Shown here in pieces: positions 8,917-17,447 of a DNA stretch of 64,000 nt. The position numbers were made by a program, and so were the translations under genes. This DNA comes from Nitrospinia bacterium (GTDB lineage: Bacteria > Nitrospinota > Nitrospinia > Nitrospinales > JAJDAT01): assembly GCA_029261715.1 (NCBI GenBank), contig JAJDAT010000004.1:62001-126000 (forward strand). Direction: 5' to 3'. The first letter of the stretch is position 1. Each line of letters starts with the position of its first letter. The notes beneath the pieces are model-generated. The model had not been told where the DNA came from. It saw only the letters and a list, made by a program, of their open reading frames with translations, and searched no databases.

Positions 8917-10155
8917 ATGGGATATGTCAACGGTTTAAAATGTAAAGAATGCGGCGAAAAATACGATAAATTACCAATTCACGTTTGTGAGCTTTGTTTC
9001 GGTCCTCTTGAAGTAGATTATGATTACGAAAAAATTAAAGAAGTCGTCACAAAAGACTCCATCGAGAAAGGTCCCCCTTCTATTTGGCGTTATAAAGATC
9101 TATTGCCTTTAGACGAAGAGCCAAAGGTTGGTTTCCATTGCGGTTACACTCCTCTTGTAAAAGCCGAAAACTTAGGTAAAGAACTAGGATTAAAAAACCT
9201 TTATATAAAAAACGACTCAGTCAATCACCCTACTTTTTCCTTTAAAGATAGAGTTGTTGCGATTGCAGTTTCTAAAGCTCTTGAATTTGGATTTGATACC
9301 GTTTCCTGCGCTTCTACAGGAAACTTGGCAAACTCAGTAGCGGCACATGCCGCCGAAGCTGGTTTGAAAAGTTATATTTTTATTCCCGAAGACTTAGAAG
9401 CTGGAAAAATTATGGGAACCTTAATTTATGGAGCAAAATTAATCCGAGTTAAGGGAAGCTACGACGACGTCAATAGACTTTGTAGCGAAATTGGCGAAGG
9501 TCATAAATGGGCTTTTGTTAATATTAATATTCGCGCTTATTATGGCGACGGTTCTAAATCTTACGGTTATGAAATAGCTGAGCAATTAGGTTGGAGAACC
9601 CCTGATAACGTTGTGGTGCCTGTTGCGGGAAGCTCATTAATCACTAAAATCTGGAAAGCTTTCCATGAATTTGAAATGCTTGGTTTAGTCGACAAAGTAC
9701 AAACAAAAGTGTTCGCCGCGCAAGCGACTGGTTGCTCTCCCGTAACAACTGCTATCAAAGCGGGTGAAGAGTTTTTCAAACCGGTAAAACCCAATACCAT
9801 CGCAAAATCCATCGCTATTGGGAATCCAGCCGATGGAATCTATGGAATTAAAACCGCAAAAATAAGCGGGGGTTACGGCGAAGATGTAAGCGACGAAGAA
9901 GTTGTTGCTGGTATGAAACTATTAGCTCGAACTGAAGGAATTTTTACCGAAACGGCTGGCGGAGTCACCGTTGGAGTCACTAAAAAATTAGTGGAACAAG
10001 GCAGAATCAAACCGGATGAAACTACAGTTATCTGTATCACTGGGAACGGGCTTAAAACGCTAGAAGCCATTAATGGCACTTTCCCCGAAACCGATTTGAT
10101 AGAGCCTCGTTTGAGCAGTTTCGAAGAAAAATTTTCTAACAATATATTAGTATAA
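8917..10155 (+). CDS. thrC: Threonine synthase
   Basis: A 412-aa PLP enzyme. It opens with a zinc ribbon (C9-x2-C12 and C24-x2-C27) and has the PLP-lysine motif HPTFSFKDR (Lys110), the loop STGNLANSVAAHAA, and a glycine-rich GITGNG-like phosphate site (ICITGNGLKT). These mark threonine synthase, which converts O-phosphohomoserine to threonine. It lies 14 nt after cysM and 35 nt before the MoaD-like gene. Threonine synthase next to a sulfur carrier and a cysteine synthase is a known arrangement; in some lineages the carrier pathway uses O-phosphoserine. Confidence 0.9.
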   Translation: MGYVNGLKCKECGEKYDKLPIHVCELCFGPLEVDYDYEKIKEVVTKDSIEKGPPSIWRYKDLLPLDEEPKVGFHCGYTPLVKAENLGKELGLKNLYIKNDSVNHPTFSFKDRVVAIAVSKALEFGFDTVSCASTGNLANSVAAHAAEAGLKSYIFIPEDLEAGKIMGTLIYGAKLIRVKGSYDDVNRLCSEIGEGHKWAFVNINIRAYYGDGSKSYGYEIAEQLGWRTPDNVVVPVAGSSLITKIWKAFHEFEMLGLVDKVQTKVFAAQATGCSPVTTAIKAGEEFFKPVKPNTIAKSIAIGNPADGIYGIKTAKISGGYGEDVSDEEVVAGMKLLARTEGIFTETAGGVTVGVTKKLVEQGRIKPDETTVICITGNGLKTLEAINGTFPETDLIEPRLSSFEEKFSNNILV

Positions 10156-10190
10156 ATTTAACAGTATTTTGGTTTAAGGAGAATAACGTT

Positions 10191-10472
10191 ATGTCTGTGA
10201 AGGTTAGAATTCCCTCACCTTTGTTAAAATTGACCAATAATCAAAGCGAAGTTGCCGCAGAAGGCGGCACTATTGCGGATATTTTAAATAATTTAGAATC
10301 CCAATTTGCCGGCATTAAAGAAAGAATTTGTGAAGAATCTGGCGCGCCGCGCAGATTTATCAATATTTACCTAAACGAAGAAGATATTCGATTCCTCGAA
10401 GGTGAAAATACTCCCGTAAAAGATGGTGACGATATTTCCATTATTCCAGCCATTGCCGGAGGACTTCACTAA
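10191..10472 (+). CDS. MoaD/ThiS-family sulfur carrier protein, CysO-like, with a GGLH tail
   Basis: A 93-aa ubiquitin-fold sulfur carrier (RIPSPLLKLTNNQ start, RFINIYLNEEDIRFLEG, DGDDISIIPAIAGG). The functional Gly-Gly is at 90-91 but two residues, LH, follow it. Sulfur carriers must end in Gly-Gly to be adenylated and thiocarboxylated, so the tail would need removal, as described for CysO-type and QbsE-type carriers by a JAMM metallopeptidase. None is seen in this window. A good Shine-Dalgarno (AAGGAG) lies 8 nt before the ATG. Position after cysM and thrC supports a role in cysteine synthesis rather than molybdopterin. Confidence 0.8.
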   Translation: MSVKVRIPSPLLKLTNNQSEVAAEGGTIADILNNLESQFAGIKERICEESGAPRRFINIYLNEEDIRFLEGENTPVKDGDDISIIPAIAGGLH

Positions 10473-10554
10473 AGTCAAAAAGTCGAAAGGAATTGCAGTC
10501 TGTCTTTAAAAATCAGTACAAGGCTGGCCTGCAAGAAGCCTCAAAATACTTTTC

Positions 10555-10625
10555 GCCTAAATAGATGTTTTCTTATATGTAAAGCTTGAACGTCTAGAAG
10601 CAGCTATTTAGGCCGTTTTTTATTT
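10555..10625 (+). terminator. Terminator-like hairpin after the sulfur-carrier gene
   Basis: GCCTAAATAG (10555-10564) pairs perfectly with CTATTTAGGC (10604-10613), followed by CGTTTTTTATTTT. The 39-nt loop can form an alternative hairpin, TAGATGTT (10562-10569) with AACGTCTA (10589-10596, one G-T pair), which competes with the base of the main stem. It could be a simple terminator or an attenuator before the second cysteine synthase. Confidence 0.55.
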
Positions 10626-10744
10626 TAATAGGCTTTTTTCTTTTTAAAAACCAATGGTTTTTCCTATATTTTGGCTTTTGAAAGGTTCCCTCGTTTATAA
10701 TTTGTAAAAAGATAGCTAATTTTGAATAAAAGTCATAAGTCTTT

Positions 10745-11743
10745 ATGAATCAACTAACGTCGCGCACCGAAGCTCTAGTTCCTTCCTGTCCTGCAATTAT
10801 GGACGACTCGATTTTAGACACAATCGGTAACACTCCGCTTATTGAAATTAAGCATATCGGCAAAGAGTTTCCTAACGTTAAAATTTTTGCCAAAGCTGAA
10901 TGGAGAAACGCAGGAGGCTCCGTAAAGTCTCGCCCGGCTCTAAGCATGATTGAAGACGGAGAAAAAACAGGAAAACTCACCAAAGATAAAATCTTATTAG
11001 ACTCTACCTCAGGCAATACCGGTATCGCCTATGCCCTTATTGGCAAAATTAAAGGCTACAAAGTAAAGTTGGTGATGCCCGAAAACGTCATTAATGAAAG
11101 AAAAGGCAAGATGGCCGCTTTTTATGGCGCGGAAATCATCGCTTCAAGCCCTTTTGAAGGCTCTGATGGAGCTATAGTCCTGGCTAAAAAGATTTACGAA
11201 GAAGATCCTGACAAATATTTTATGCCAGATCAGTATAGCAATGACGCTAATTGGAAAGCTCACTACGACCATACATCCAAAGAAATTTGGGAGCAAACAG
11301 AAGGAACAGTCACCCACTTTGCCGCCGGTATTGGAACAAGCGGTACTTTGATGGGCAACACTCGCGGCCTAAAACGCTTTAATGAAAATATTAAATGCTA
11401 CGCAGTTGAACCCGCAGAGGAACTCCATGGATTAGAAGGACTCAAACACATGGCCAGTTCTATCGTTCCTAAAATTTACGATGAATCTGTTTTTGACGGT
11501 GTATTGAGCGTTTCCACAGAAGACGGCTACGACATGGTTGGTCGGCTAGAACGCGAAGAGGGCATTTTAGTTGGCAACTCAGCAGGCGCCGCCATGCAAG
11601 GAGCCTTGGATTTAGCTTCTAAAATTAAAGAAGGAGTGATCGTCACTGTTTTCCCAGATAGCTGTGAAAAATGTTACAACGATTTTTGGCATGCTATGGA
11701 GCCTTCTAAAAACGGCTCCAAAAACGGCAAACCAGAAAAATAA
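10745..11743 (+). CDS. Second cysteine synthase-like PLP enzyme
   Basis: A 332-aa fold-type II PLP enzyme: DTIGNTPLIEI, the PLP-lysine site NAGGSVKSR (Lys61), the loop STSGNTGIAYA, GIGTSGTLMG and a C-terminal VFPDSCEKCYND. Arg63 is kept but the usual Asp after the Lys is Ser62. The C-terminal cysteines (CEKC) are less usual. ATG 10745 gives an 18-residue extension; ATG 10799 (MDDSILDTIGNTP) starts nearer the conserved core and is a valid alternative. A TATAAT lies at 10696-10701 with a poor -35. It probably makes cysteine or a related beta-substituted alanine. The 2Fe-2S ferredoxin gene follows by 12 nt. Confidence 0.8.
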   Translation: MNQLTSRTEALVPSCPAIMDDSILDTIGNTPLIEIKHIGKEFPNVKIFAKAEWRNAGGSVKSRPALSMIEDGEKTGKLTKDKILLDSTSGNTGIAYALIGKIKGYKVKLVMPENVINERKGKMAAFYGAEIIASSPFEGSDGAIVLAKKIYEEDPDKYFMPDQYSNDANWKAHYDHTSKEIWEQTEGTVTHFAAGIGTSGTLMGNTRGLKRFNENIKCYAVEPAEELHGLEGLKHMASSIVPKIYDESVFDGVLSVSTEDGYDMVGRLEREEGILVGNSAGAAMQGALDLASKIKEGVIVTVFPDSCEKCYNDFWHAMEPSKNGSKNGKPEK

Positions 11744-11755
11744 TTCCTCTCCTAT

Positions 11756-12079
11756 ATGTCGAGATTTACCAAGCATTTATTCTTCTGCAATAACGACCGA
11801 GGATCAGATAATCCAAAAGGGAGCTGTGGTCAATCCGGCGCGCCAGAACTCATCGACTACGCTAAAAAACGCTCGCACGAACTAGGATTAAAGGGAAAAG
11901 TCCGGATCAATAAAGCCGGTTGTTTGGACGCATGTTCACATGGACCGGCTGTTGTTGTTTATCCCGAAGACCTATGGTACACACCAAAAACGATTGAAGA
12001 CGTTGAAGAAATTTTACAAAAAACCGTTTTAGAAAATAAAACTGTGGACCGACTTTCCATCCAATTCAAAAAAAAGTAA
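11756..12079 (+). CDS. Thioredoxin-like [2Fe-2S] ferredoxin
   Basis: A 107-aa protein with four cysteines, C11, C24, C56 and C60 (FFCNN, SCGQSG, NKAGCLDACSHGP). This is the pattern of the thioredoxin-fold 2Fe-2S ferredoxins, which also share the VVVYPEDLWY strand. It is likely a cytoplasmic electron carrier. It starts 12 nt after the cysteine synthase and is probably co-transcribed, suggesting a redox or cluster role linked to sulfur metabolism (inference). Downstream, GCTGC-ATAC-GCAGC (12131-12144) is flanked by two copies of AAACCTATAG. Confidence 0.85.
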   Translation: MSRFTKHLFFCNNDRGSDNPKGSCGQSGAPELIDYAKKRSHELGLKGKVRINKAGCLDACSHGPAVVVYPEDLWYTPKTIEDVEEILQKTVLENKTVDRLSIQFKKK

Positions 12080-12224
12080 TTCACTTCCCTCCCCTTCAGT
12101 TTAAACACGTATTCCCAAATCAAACCTATAGCTGCATACGCAGCCTCCCAAACCTATAGACTAAAAAGAAACTCAAATTAAATGTAATAAAGATCTAGTT
12201 TGGATGTAAAATAATAAAGAGGAT

Positions 12225-12308
12225 CTCTAAAAATTCAGATTTACCAAGAGCCAAGCCTTAAATAAGGACTTGGCGACAGTAAAACAGTAAAAACACGAAC
12301 TATTAGAG
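12225..12308 (+). ncRNA. Conserved structured leader RNA, copy A (riboswitch-like), before the DUF4197 gene
   Basis: P1 pairs CTCTAA (12225-12230) with TTAGAG (12303-12308). P2 pairs TTTAC (12240-12244) with GTAAA (12279-12283). P3 pairs GCCAAG then CC (12250-12257) with GG, a bulged A, then CTTGGC (12266-12274). Copy B at 19812-19898 has the same helices and identical linker lengths (9, 5, 4 and 19 nt), differing only in the P3 loop (8 against 11 nt). The base changes A-T to G-C in P2 and A-T to T-A in P3 preserve pairing. Just after P1, GCTCTC (12309-12314) can pair with GAGAGC (12349-12354), which covers the ribosome site 6 nt before the ATG. No known family was recognised. Confidence 0.6.
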
Positions 12309-12360
12309 GCTCTCTTAAATTATTTTATTCAATGACTAAATATTTCCCGAGAGCTTTCTA

Positions 12361-13110
12361 ATGAAAAAAATCTCTGTTTTTCTGATCTGTTTTATTTTCT
12401 TGTCGGTCACACCAAGTCACGCAGATTTTTTTGGCAGTTTACTTGAAAAAATCGAACCGCTAACAAAAGCTGTGGAGTCACCTTCTACTTCATCTAACCC
12501 TCTAAGTTTAGGCTCTTCGGAAACAATCATCTCAGGTCTAAAAGAGGCTTTATCTGTTGGCATCGAAAAAGCGGTGAAAACAGTATCGCAAACGAACGGT
12601 TTCTACAACAACCCTGACATTAAAATACCGTTACCCGATACCCTCAATCAAGCTAAGCAAATGTTAGAAAAAGTTGGAATGGGGCAATTGGTAAATAATT
12701 TTGAGTTGAGCATGAACCAAGCCGCTGAAAAAGCCGCTCCTAAAGCGACCTCCATTTTTTTAGACGCCATTAAAAATATAAGCATTGAAGACGGCAAAAA
12801 AATATTGGATGGAGGAGAAACCGCAGCAACAGAGTTTTTAAAATCGAAAACGTTTACTCAGTTATATGACGAGTTTAAGCCAGCAATTTCTTCAAGCATT
12901 TCAGAAGTAAACGTAACTGGATACTATAAAGACATTGCCAGTCAAATATCCTCAATACCATTCGTAACGATGCCAGCAGTGGATCTCGACGATTATGTGA
13001 CGAAAAGTTCTTTGGACGGATTGTTTGCAATGGTAGGCGATGAAGAAAAGAAAATTCGAAAAGATCCTACCGCAAGAGTAACAGACCTTCTACAACAGGT
13101 TTTTAAATAG
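12361..13110 (+). CDS. DUF4197 family exported protein
   Basis: A 249-aa protein with a clear signal peptide (KKISVFLICFIFLSVTPSHA, cleavage near residue 21). The mature part is helical and matches the DUF4197 pattern: GLKEALSVGIEKAV near residue 60, NNPDIKIPLPDTL, a long amphipathic middle, and the C-terminal KSSLDGLFAMVGDEEKKIRKDP. The family is common in proteobacteria-like periplasms and has no established function. The gene follows structured leader A and carries a possible RBS, GAGAG, that the leader may hide. A convergent neighbour is the M6 protease. Confidence 0.8.
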   Translation: MKKISVFLICFIFLSVTPSHADFFGSLLEKIEPLTKAVESPSTSSNPLSLGSSETIISGLKEALSVGIEKAVKTVSQTNGFYNNPDIKIPLPDTLNQAKQMLEKVGMGQLVNNFELSMNQAAEKAAPKATSIFLDAIKNISIEDGKKILDGGETAATEFLKSKTFTQLYDEFKPAISSSISEVNVTGYYKDIASQISSIPFVTMPAVDLDDYVTKSSLDGLFAMVGDEEKKIRKDPTARVTDLLQQVFK

Positions 13111-13128
13111 AAAAAATTAAAAAATACC

Positions 13129-13158
13129 GTGGAGTTAAACTCTTAAGTTCAACTCCAC
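13129..13158. terminator. Hairpin between convergent DUF4197 and M6 protease genes
   Basis: GTGGAGTTAAACT (13129-13141) and AGTTCAACTCCAC (13146-13158) pair at 12 of 13 positions around a 4-nt loop. No strong T-run follows on the plus strand. The position between convergent stops suggests bidirectional termination. Confidence 0.5.
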
Positions 13159-13194
13159 ATACAATCTATTTTCTCAATCAAAAGTTACGAACCT

Positions 13195-15744
13195 TTACAC
13201 ATAATATAATTTTATCCCCCAGGAGTTTAGCGTTCCAGTATCAGCTCCGGCAAGATCCATAACTCTTAAAACCCAAACGCCTTGAATAGGCTGTCCAATA
13301 AAGAGTTTTAAGATATCAGATGTATTCGAGTCGAGCTTAAGATTTAGATCTTTCGCTCTGACTCCTGTTTCTTTCTGGAGAGTAACAAGTTGCCCTGAAG
13401 GAGCGACAAGTTCCACTCTTAAATCACCTGTGAAAGAATGCGTTATACCAACAGAGACTTCAATACTTTGCAAGGTACCCGACTCGTCAATCTTAACAGA
13501 ATCCCCCACCCCACTTTGATCGTTATCTGGAATTTGTAATGCAGGGCTGAGCGTCTTCTCTATTATAGGCTTCAAATCTGGAGCAAGTTCTATTTCCAAA
13601 CTCCAAGAGTTCAAAGTTCCAGTATCCTGTCCGACCAAATCAGAAACTCTTAAGATCCACTCCCCACGTACCGCTTTACCAATTAAACGCGACAAAACGT
13701 TATCTGTTTGCGACTCGTAAGTTTTCTTCAAGTCGTCGTCGCCTCCGCCTTCTTTGTTGTGCAAAAGCAATACTTCTCCAGTTGGGTGAACCAGTTCAAC
13801 TCTTAGATCGCCACGAAACGTATGAGTAATATCTATCGAAACTTTTGCAGACCTAACAACTCCACCTTGAGAAATTTTGACGATGCTGGAAACCCCAGTA
13901 GGATTGTTATCCGGAATTGCCGAATTGGGATTTTTTTCTTCTTTAATGGAAGAGGTATTGTTATTTACGGTTATTTCCAATCCCCACTTTTTCAGTGTTC
14001 CCGTATCATTGGAAACTGAATCAATAACTCTTAGAATCCATTCTCCATTAATTGGAGTATCCACCATTCCAGCGAGGGATTCTAAAGAAGTAGAACGATA
14101 TATTTTATTTATATTTTTAGAAGAACGTCCAGAATTATCATGCAACATTGCTTTTTGTCTTGTCGGGGAAGTCAATTCAACGTGTAGATCACCAATATAA
14201 GTGTGTTCAATATCTACGAACACTGCAATTTGCTGGACTCCTCCATCTTCATCTATTCGAATAGAGTCTTTTACTCCATTATTATCCGCATCTGGTATAG
14301 CCTTATTAGGTGTGGATTCTTTTACGACTATATCCTGTTTTTCTTCGTCTGGAGGTCGTGTACCTTCAATTTCAACGTCCAAAGTAATTCTACCCGAAGC
14401 AGAATCTCTAGTGATATTCTTCAGAGAAACTCCAGACTCGTCTCCATCAGGAAAAGTCGTAGATATTTTTCCCGAATCATTTAGAAACGTTCTTCCCGAA
14501 CTTCCCGGAAATGGATCGCCTGTATCTCCCGAATTAGAATCACCTGCACGGGCCAACTCATGCCTTCCATCCGCTTGTACTAAATATAACGCCGGTTTTT
14601 CGGGAGTGAATTGTTGTTTAACTTCATCCACTCGCCAAACTAACAAGCCTTCACCAGGAAGATGCGAATCAAAACCTTGCCTTGTTCTATTTTCTAAGAG
14701 CAGATATTGAGATGAAGAATACTTTTTGCTAACAATTTTTATGACTTTACCGGATGTCGATGTATAGGGATCTAAAGTCAATTGCTGAGAAGAGTTAACT
14801 ACATCTAGTTCCACCCAGTCGTGTTGAACTTTATGAAGGGCTGCAGGATGAGCCGGACTTCTGCCGCTGTCATTCCAAGAGCCTCCAGCCATTAGATCCC
14901 ATTCACCGGAACCATCCCACGCTTTACCGTCATCTCCATAATTCGGATCGTAAAAGTCATCCCATTGGAAAGCCAAATGCCCTAATTCATGAGCGCATAA
15001 ACCCACACTAGGCATTTGTGGAACGGTAAGGTAAGTGGTCGCCATTAAATTATTTCCAACGTTAATAGGATTTCCTAATCCCCATTTATGGGACCAAATA
15101 TTTTGATACCGTCTACTATCCGACTTGTCATAGTGTTCGGCTCCATCGCCAGCATGAACGATAAATAATGCGTTAATTGCTCCATCGCCGTTGAGATCAA
15201 GCGCTGGGTCGAAGCGAACACCGGCAGTGATAGCCCCTAGTACAGCATGTTCCGCCATTCGTCGAGCATTCCTAGGATACTGACCTTTAGTGCCGCTTTT
15301 CCCATTATGATAATAGCTGTAAGGTTCCGGCATACGAAACCAACCATGTACAGACCCATTAACATCCACCTTATTTAAACTCACTTCTTGAAAATAATCC
15401 CTCATGCTCCCAGTTCCATTCGTTCCTTTAGCAAATAAAAGGTTTTCATAAAATGAAACCGGACGAGTTCCTTCACGATCTGAAAAATCAACCAACAAGA
15501 CAATGACCTTTAAAGAACCATCTATCTTCGTCGAGGGAACCCGGATCAAGTCGGGCCCACCTTCCGTCGCATTAACCTCCAAACCATCATCCATCCCGTG
15601 CACATGATCTGAATGATTTCCGGAATCATTAACCTGTAAAAATTGATTGAAGGTCAATCCTAATGGTTTTCCTGAATGGATGAATTCTTGATAGAGTCGC
15701 TCAGTAACTTCAGGTGAAGGCGGAACTACACGAAGCTTATTCAT
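13195..15744 (-). CDS. M6-family metalloprotease with three C-terminal P/proprotein-convertase-like domains
   Basis: An 849-aa protein. The start at 15744 is preferred because AAGGAG lies 9 nt before this ATG; the frame can be extended 9 codons to 15771. The catalytic domain resembles immune inhibitor A: a zinc site HELGH at about 252-256, SGEWDLMAGGSWND downstream, and a FIVHAGDGAEHY strand. After about residue 470, three repeats of about 120 residues follow, each with IPDADNNG-like starts, GDLHVELTSP-type strands and WILRVxDxxxxDTGTL; these are P-domains usual in secreted proteases. No Sec signal peptide is visible, so the export route is unclear even though a type II system is encoded nearby. 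Confidence 0.85.
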   Translation of the reverse strand: MNKLRVVPPSPEVTERLYQEFIHSGKPLGLTFNQFLQVNDSGNHSDHVHGMDDGLEVNATEGGPDLIRVPSTKIDGSLKVIVLLVDFSDREGTRPVSFYENLLFAKGTNGTGSMRDYFQEVSLNKVDVNGSVHGWFRMPEPYSYYHNGKSGTKGQYPRNARRMAEHAVLGAITAGVRFDPALDLNGDGAINALFIVHAGDGAEHYDKSDSRRYQNIWSHKWGLGNPINVGNNLMATTYLTVPQMPSVGLCAHELGHLAFQWDDFYDPNYGDDGKAWDGSGEWDLMAGGSWNDSGRSPAHPAALHKVQHDWVELDVVNSSQQLTLDPYTSTSGKVIKIVSKKYSSSQYLLLENRTRQGFDSHLPGEGLLVWRVDEVKQQFTPEKPALYLVQADGRHELARAGDSNSGDTGDPFPGSSGRTFLNDSGKISTTFPDGDESGVSLKNITRDSASGRITLDVEIEGTRPPDEEKQDIVVKESTPNKAIPDADNNGVKDSIRIDEDGGVQQIAVFVDIEHTYIGDLHVELTSPTRQKAMLHDNSGRSSKNINKIYRSTSLESLAGMVDTPINGEWILRVIDSVSNDTGTLKKWGLEITVNNNTSSIKEEKNPNSAIPDNNPTGVSSIVKISQGGVVRSAKVSIDITHTFRGDLRVELVHPTGEVLLLHNKEGGGDDDLKKTYESQTDNVLSRLIGKAVRGEWILRVSDLVGQDTGTLNSWSLEIELAPDLKPIIEKTLSPALQIPDNDQSGVGDSVKIDESGTLQSIEVSVGITHSFTGDLRVELVAPSGQLVTLQKETGVRAKDLNLKLDSNTSDILKLFIGQPIQGVWVLRVMDLAGADTGTLNSWGIKLYYV

Positions 15745-15818
15745 GATGGGTCTCCTTAATAAAACCGACAAAGATATCAGCTATTAGAAATTATTATTAA
15801 TGGAGCTATTCAAAAAGA

Positions 15819-15839
15819 AAAAACCTGCTCAAGGTTTTT
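15819..15839. terminator. Bidirectional terminator-like hairpin
   Basis: AAAAACCT (15819-15826) pairs with AGGTTTTT (15832-15839) around a 5-nt loop, with A and T runs on both sides. On the minus strand the U-rich tail continues TTTTTTCTTTTT, so it would end transcripts entering from the right before the protease gene. Confidence 0.5.
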
Positions 15840-16001
15840 CAAGTGAGATTATCTATGGCTAGTATTTTTAATTTTTAAGCCACACTCGCATAAGACCTCG
15901 CTATAAAAATTCATATGCCAAATTATTTTTTGGAGATTAAAATATAAACCTATCCCCTAAAATAGGAATTATCAAGCCAAAAATCATTGAAAACCGCATA
16001 G

Positions 16002-16235
16002 TTAGTCCACAAAAACAGCTTCAGTCTGTAAACTTTTTACGACATAAACCTTGGAAGGTCTTTGAAAAATAATAAGAAAAAAGGATAAGAAACAGCCCGC
16101 ATTGGCAAACCAGAATTGGCGTAAACCGTGCCAGGTGGCAATAAAATGAAGAAAAAAAATACTGACCTTAAACCACTTTAAAGAAGAACTCTTTCCTTCG
16201 GCTTGCCTTATCGAATTATCAATTGAATTCATCAA
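16002..16235 (-). CDS. Doubtful small membrane protein
   Basis: A 77-residue frame starting MMNSIDNSIRQAEG, with one hydrophobic stretch (WFKVSIFFLHFIAT) and a second around CFLSFFLIIF. No Shine-Dalgarno or homology was recognised, and base composition is like the intergenic DNA around it. The terminator hairpin about 160 nt downstream is the only support. It may not be a gene. Confidence 0.2.
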   Translation of the reverse strand: MMNSIDNSIRQAEGKSSSLKWFKVSIFFLHFIATWHGLRQFWFANAGCFLSFFLIIFQRPSKVYVVKSLQTEAVFVD

Positions 16236-16433
16236 TCCATAGTCTCTAGCACCATTAAATATTCAGTTAGAAAAATTTGGAGCAAGTAATATCACGACAA
16301 TTAACTATTCTTCTCAAGTAGTAGCGCCCAAGTATTTCAATAGTTTTATTATCATCGGAAAAACTTTGAATTGGACTTTATGGGAAACAAAAACCCGTTA
16401 TAATGAGTAATAACTAACAATAAAGAAAATATT

Positions 16434-17447
16434 ATGAAAACTAAATTCTTGTTACTTCTGTGTTTACTACTGGCTTCTCCAATGAAACTAATGGCCGCTT
16501 CAGCAACAGAGGAGTTCATAGCAAAAAAAACCTGTAGCATGTTCCAATCTAAAAAAAGAGGCACAAACCCAGGCAATATTAGATCTAGGATCAACGACAC
16601 CTTCCCCGTCATCGAAACTCTTAAAAAAGGCTCAAAACCCACTTGGGCACGGGTCCACACTCAGGCAAATCAAAGCCCTCAAAGGTGGATATCCGCTGAA
16701 TGCGGAATATTCCGAAAATTAAAAATCCGTGGATCAAATCAAGGCGACTCTCAAAGTAGCGTCTCTAAATGCAGGGAACCAAATAAATTTGATTCGAATG
16801 TATTAGCTATCAGTTGGCAACCTGCCTTTTGTGAAATTAAAGGAAATAGTAAAAAGGAATGCTCCACCTTAAATTCTAAAAGATTTGACGCCACCCACTT
16901 CACTCTACATGGTTTGTGGCCCAACAAAAAATCATGCGGTATCAAATATGGTAATTGCGGAAGAATAAATAAAAAACCCGCTTCATTTTGCGATTATCCA
17001 AAATTAAATTTAACCACGAAAGTTAGGATTGCTTTAGGGAAGGTCATGCCCAGCGCCAAATATAATACATGCTTACAGCGTCACGAATGGTGGAAACATG
17101 GAACCTGTAGCGGAAGAAGTCAAGGCGACTACTATTTACTAGCTATGGGGTTACTTGACCAAATTAATAGTTCCAAATTTGTTAAGCAGTTTATTTCTTT
17201 ACGAGTAGGTCAAACGTTGACTAAAATTAAATTTAAGAAGGAATTTGAAAAAAGTTTTGGTCCTGGTTCTTTTAAAAAAGTGAGATTAGTTTGTAATAAA
17301 AAACGCAGGATGTTGACCGAGTTACAAATAGCGTTGCCTAAAAATCTAAATAACCAACAGAGAATTAAAACTTTGCTATCCGCTCCTAATGTAACTCTTA
17401 CGGGAAAGAGTAATTGTAAAAATAGCTTTAAATTGGACGGCACCTAA
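16434..17447 (+). CDS. Secreted RNase T2-family ribonuclease
   Basis: A 337-aa protein with a signal peptide (about residues 1-22, ending LMAASA). The T2 catalytic blocks are intact: CAS I THFTLHGLWP with His159, and CAS II HEWWKHGTC with Glu218, Lys221 and His222. Paired cysteines around both blocks fit the family disulfides. The enzyme cleaves single-stranded RNA in the periplasm or outside the cell, giving nucleotides for scavenging. Residues 30-100 form an extra N-terminal region with an SH3-like look (WARVHTQANQSPQRWI); that part is uncertain. The gene stands alone with a TATAAT 30 nt upstream. Confidence 0.88.
   Translation: MKTKFLLLLCLLLASPMKLMAASATEEFIAKKTCSMFQSKKRGTNPGNIRSRINDTFPVIETLKKGSKPTWARVHTQANQSPQRWISAECGIFRKLKIRGSNQGDSQSSVSKCREPNKFDSNVLAISWQPAFCEIKGNSKKECSTLNSKRFDATHFTLHGLWPNKKSCGIKYGNCGRINKKPASFCDYPKLNLTTKVRIALGKVMPSAKYNTCLQRHEWWKHGTCSGRSQGDYYLLAMGLLDQINSSKFVKQFISLRVGQTLTKIKFKKEFEKSFGPGSFKKVRLVCNKKRRMLTELQIALPKNLNNQQRIKTLLSAPNVTLTGKSNCKNSFKLDGT

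Larger units (their letters stand above)
15772..16433. other. Mostly non-coding stretch
   Basis: Between the M6 protease and RNase T2 genes. A bidirectional hairpin lies at 15819-15839 (AAAAACCT, loop GCTCA, AGGTTTTT). A weak 77-residue minus-strand frame occupies 16002-16235. A perfect TATAAT at 16399-16404, 30 nt before RNase T2, is a -10 candidate without a well-spaced -35. Nothing else was recognised. Confidence 0.4.

Noticed and set aside
12225-12308. Known riboswitch classes for leader A/B (c-di-GMP-I, fluoride, preQ1, cobalamin, TPP)
   Set aside because: Core sequences I recall for those classes are absent; left unassigned.
14201-14710. 169-aa plus-strand frame opposite the M6 protease
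   Set aside because: It mirrors the P-domain coding region and has no ribosome site or family features.
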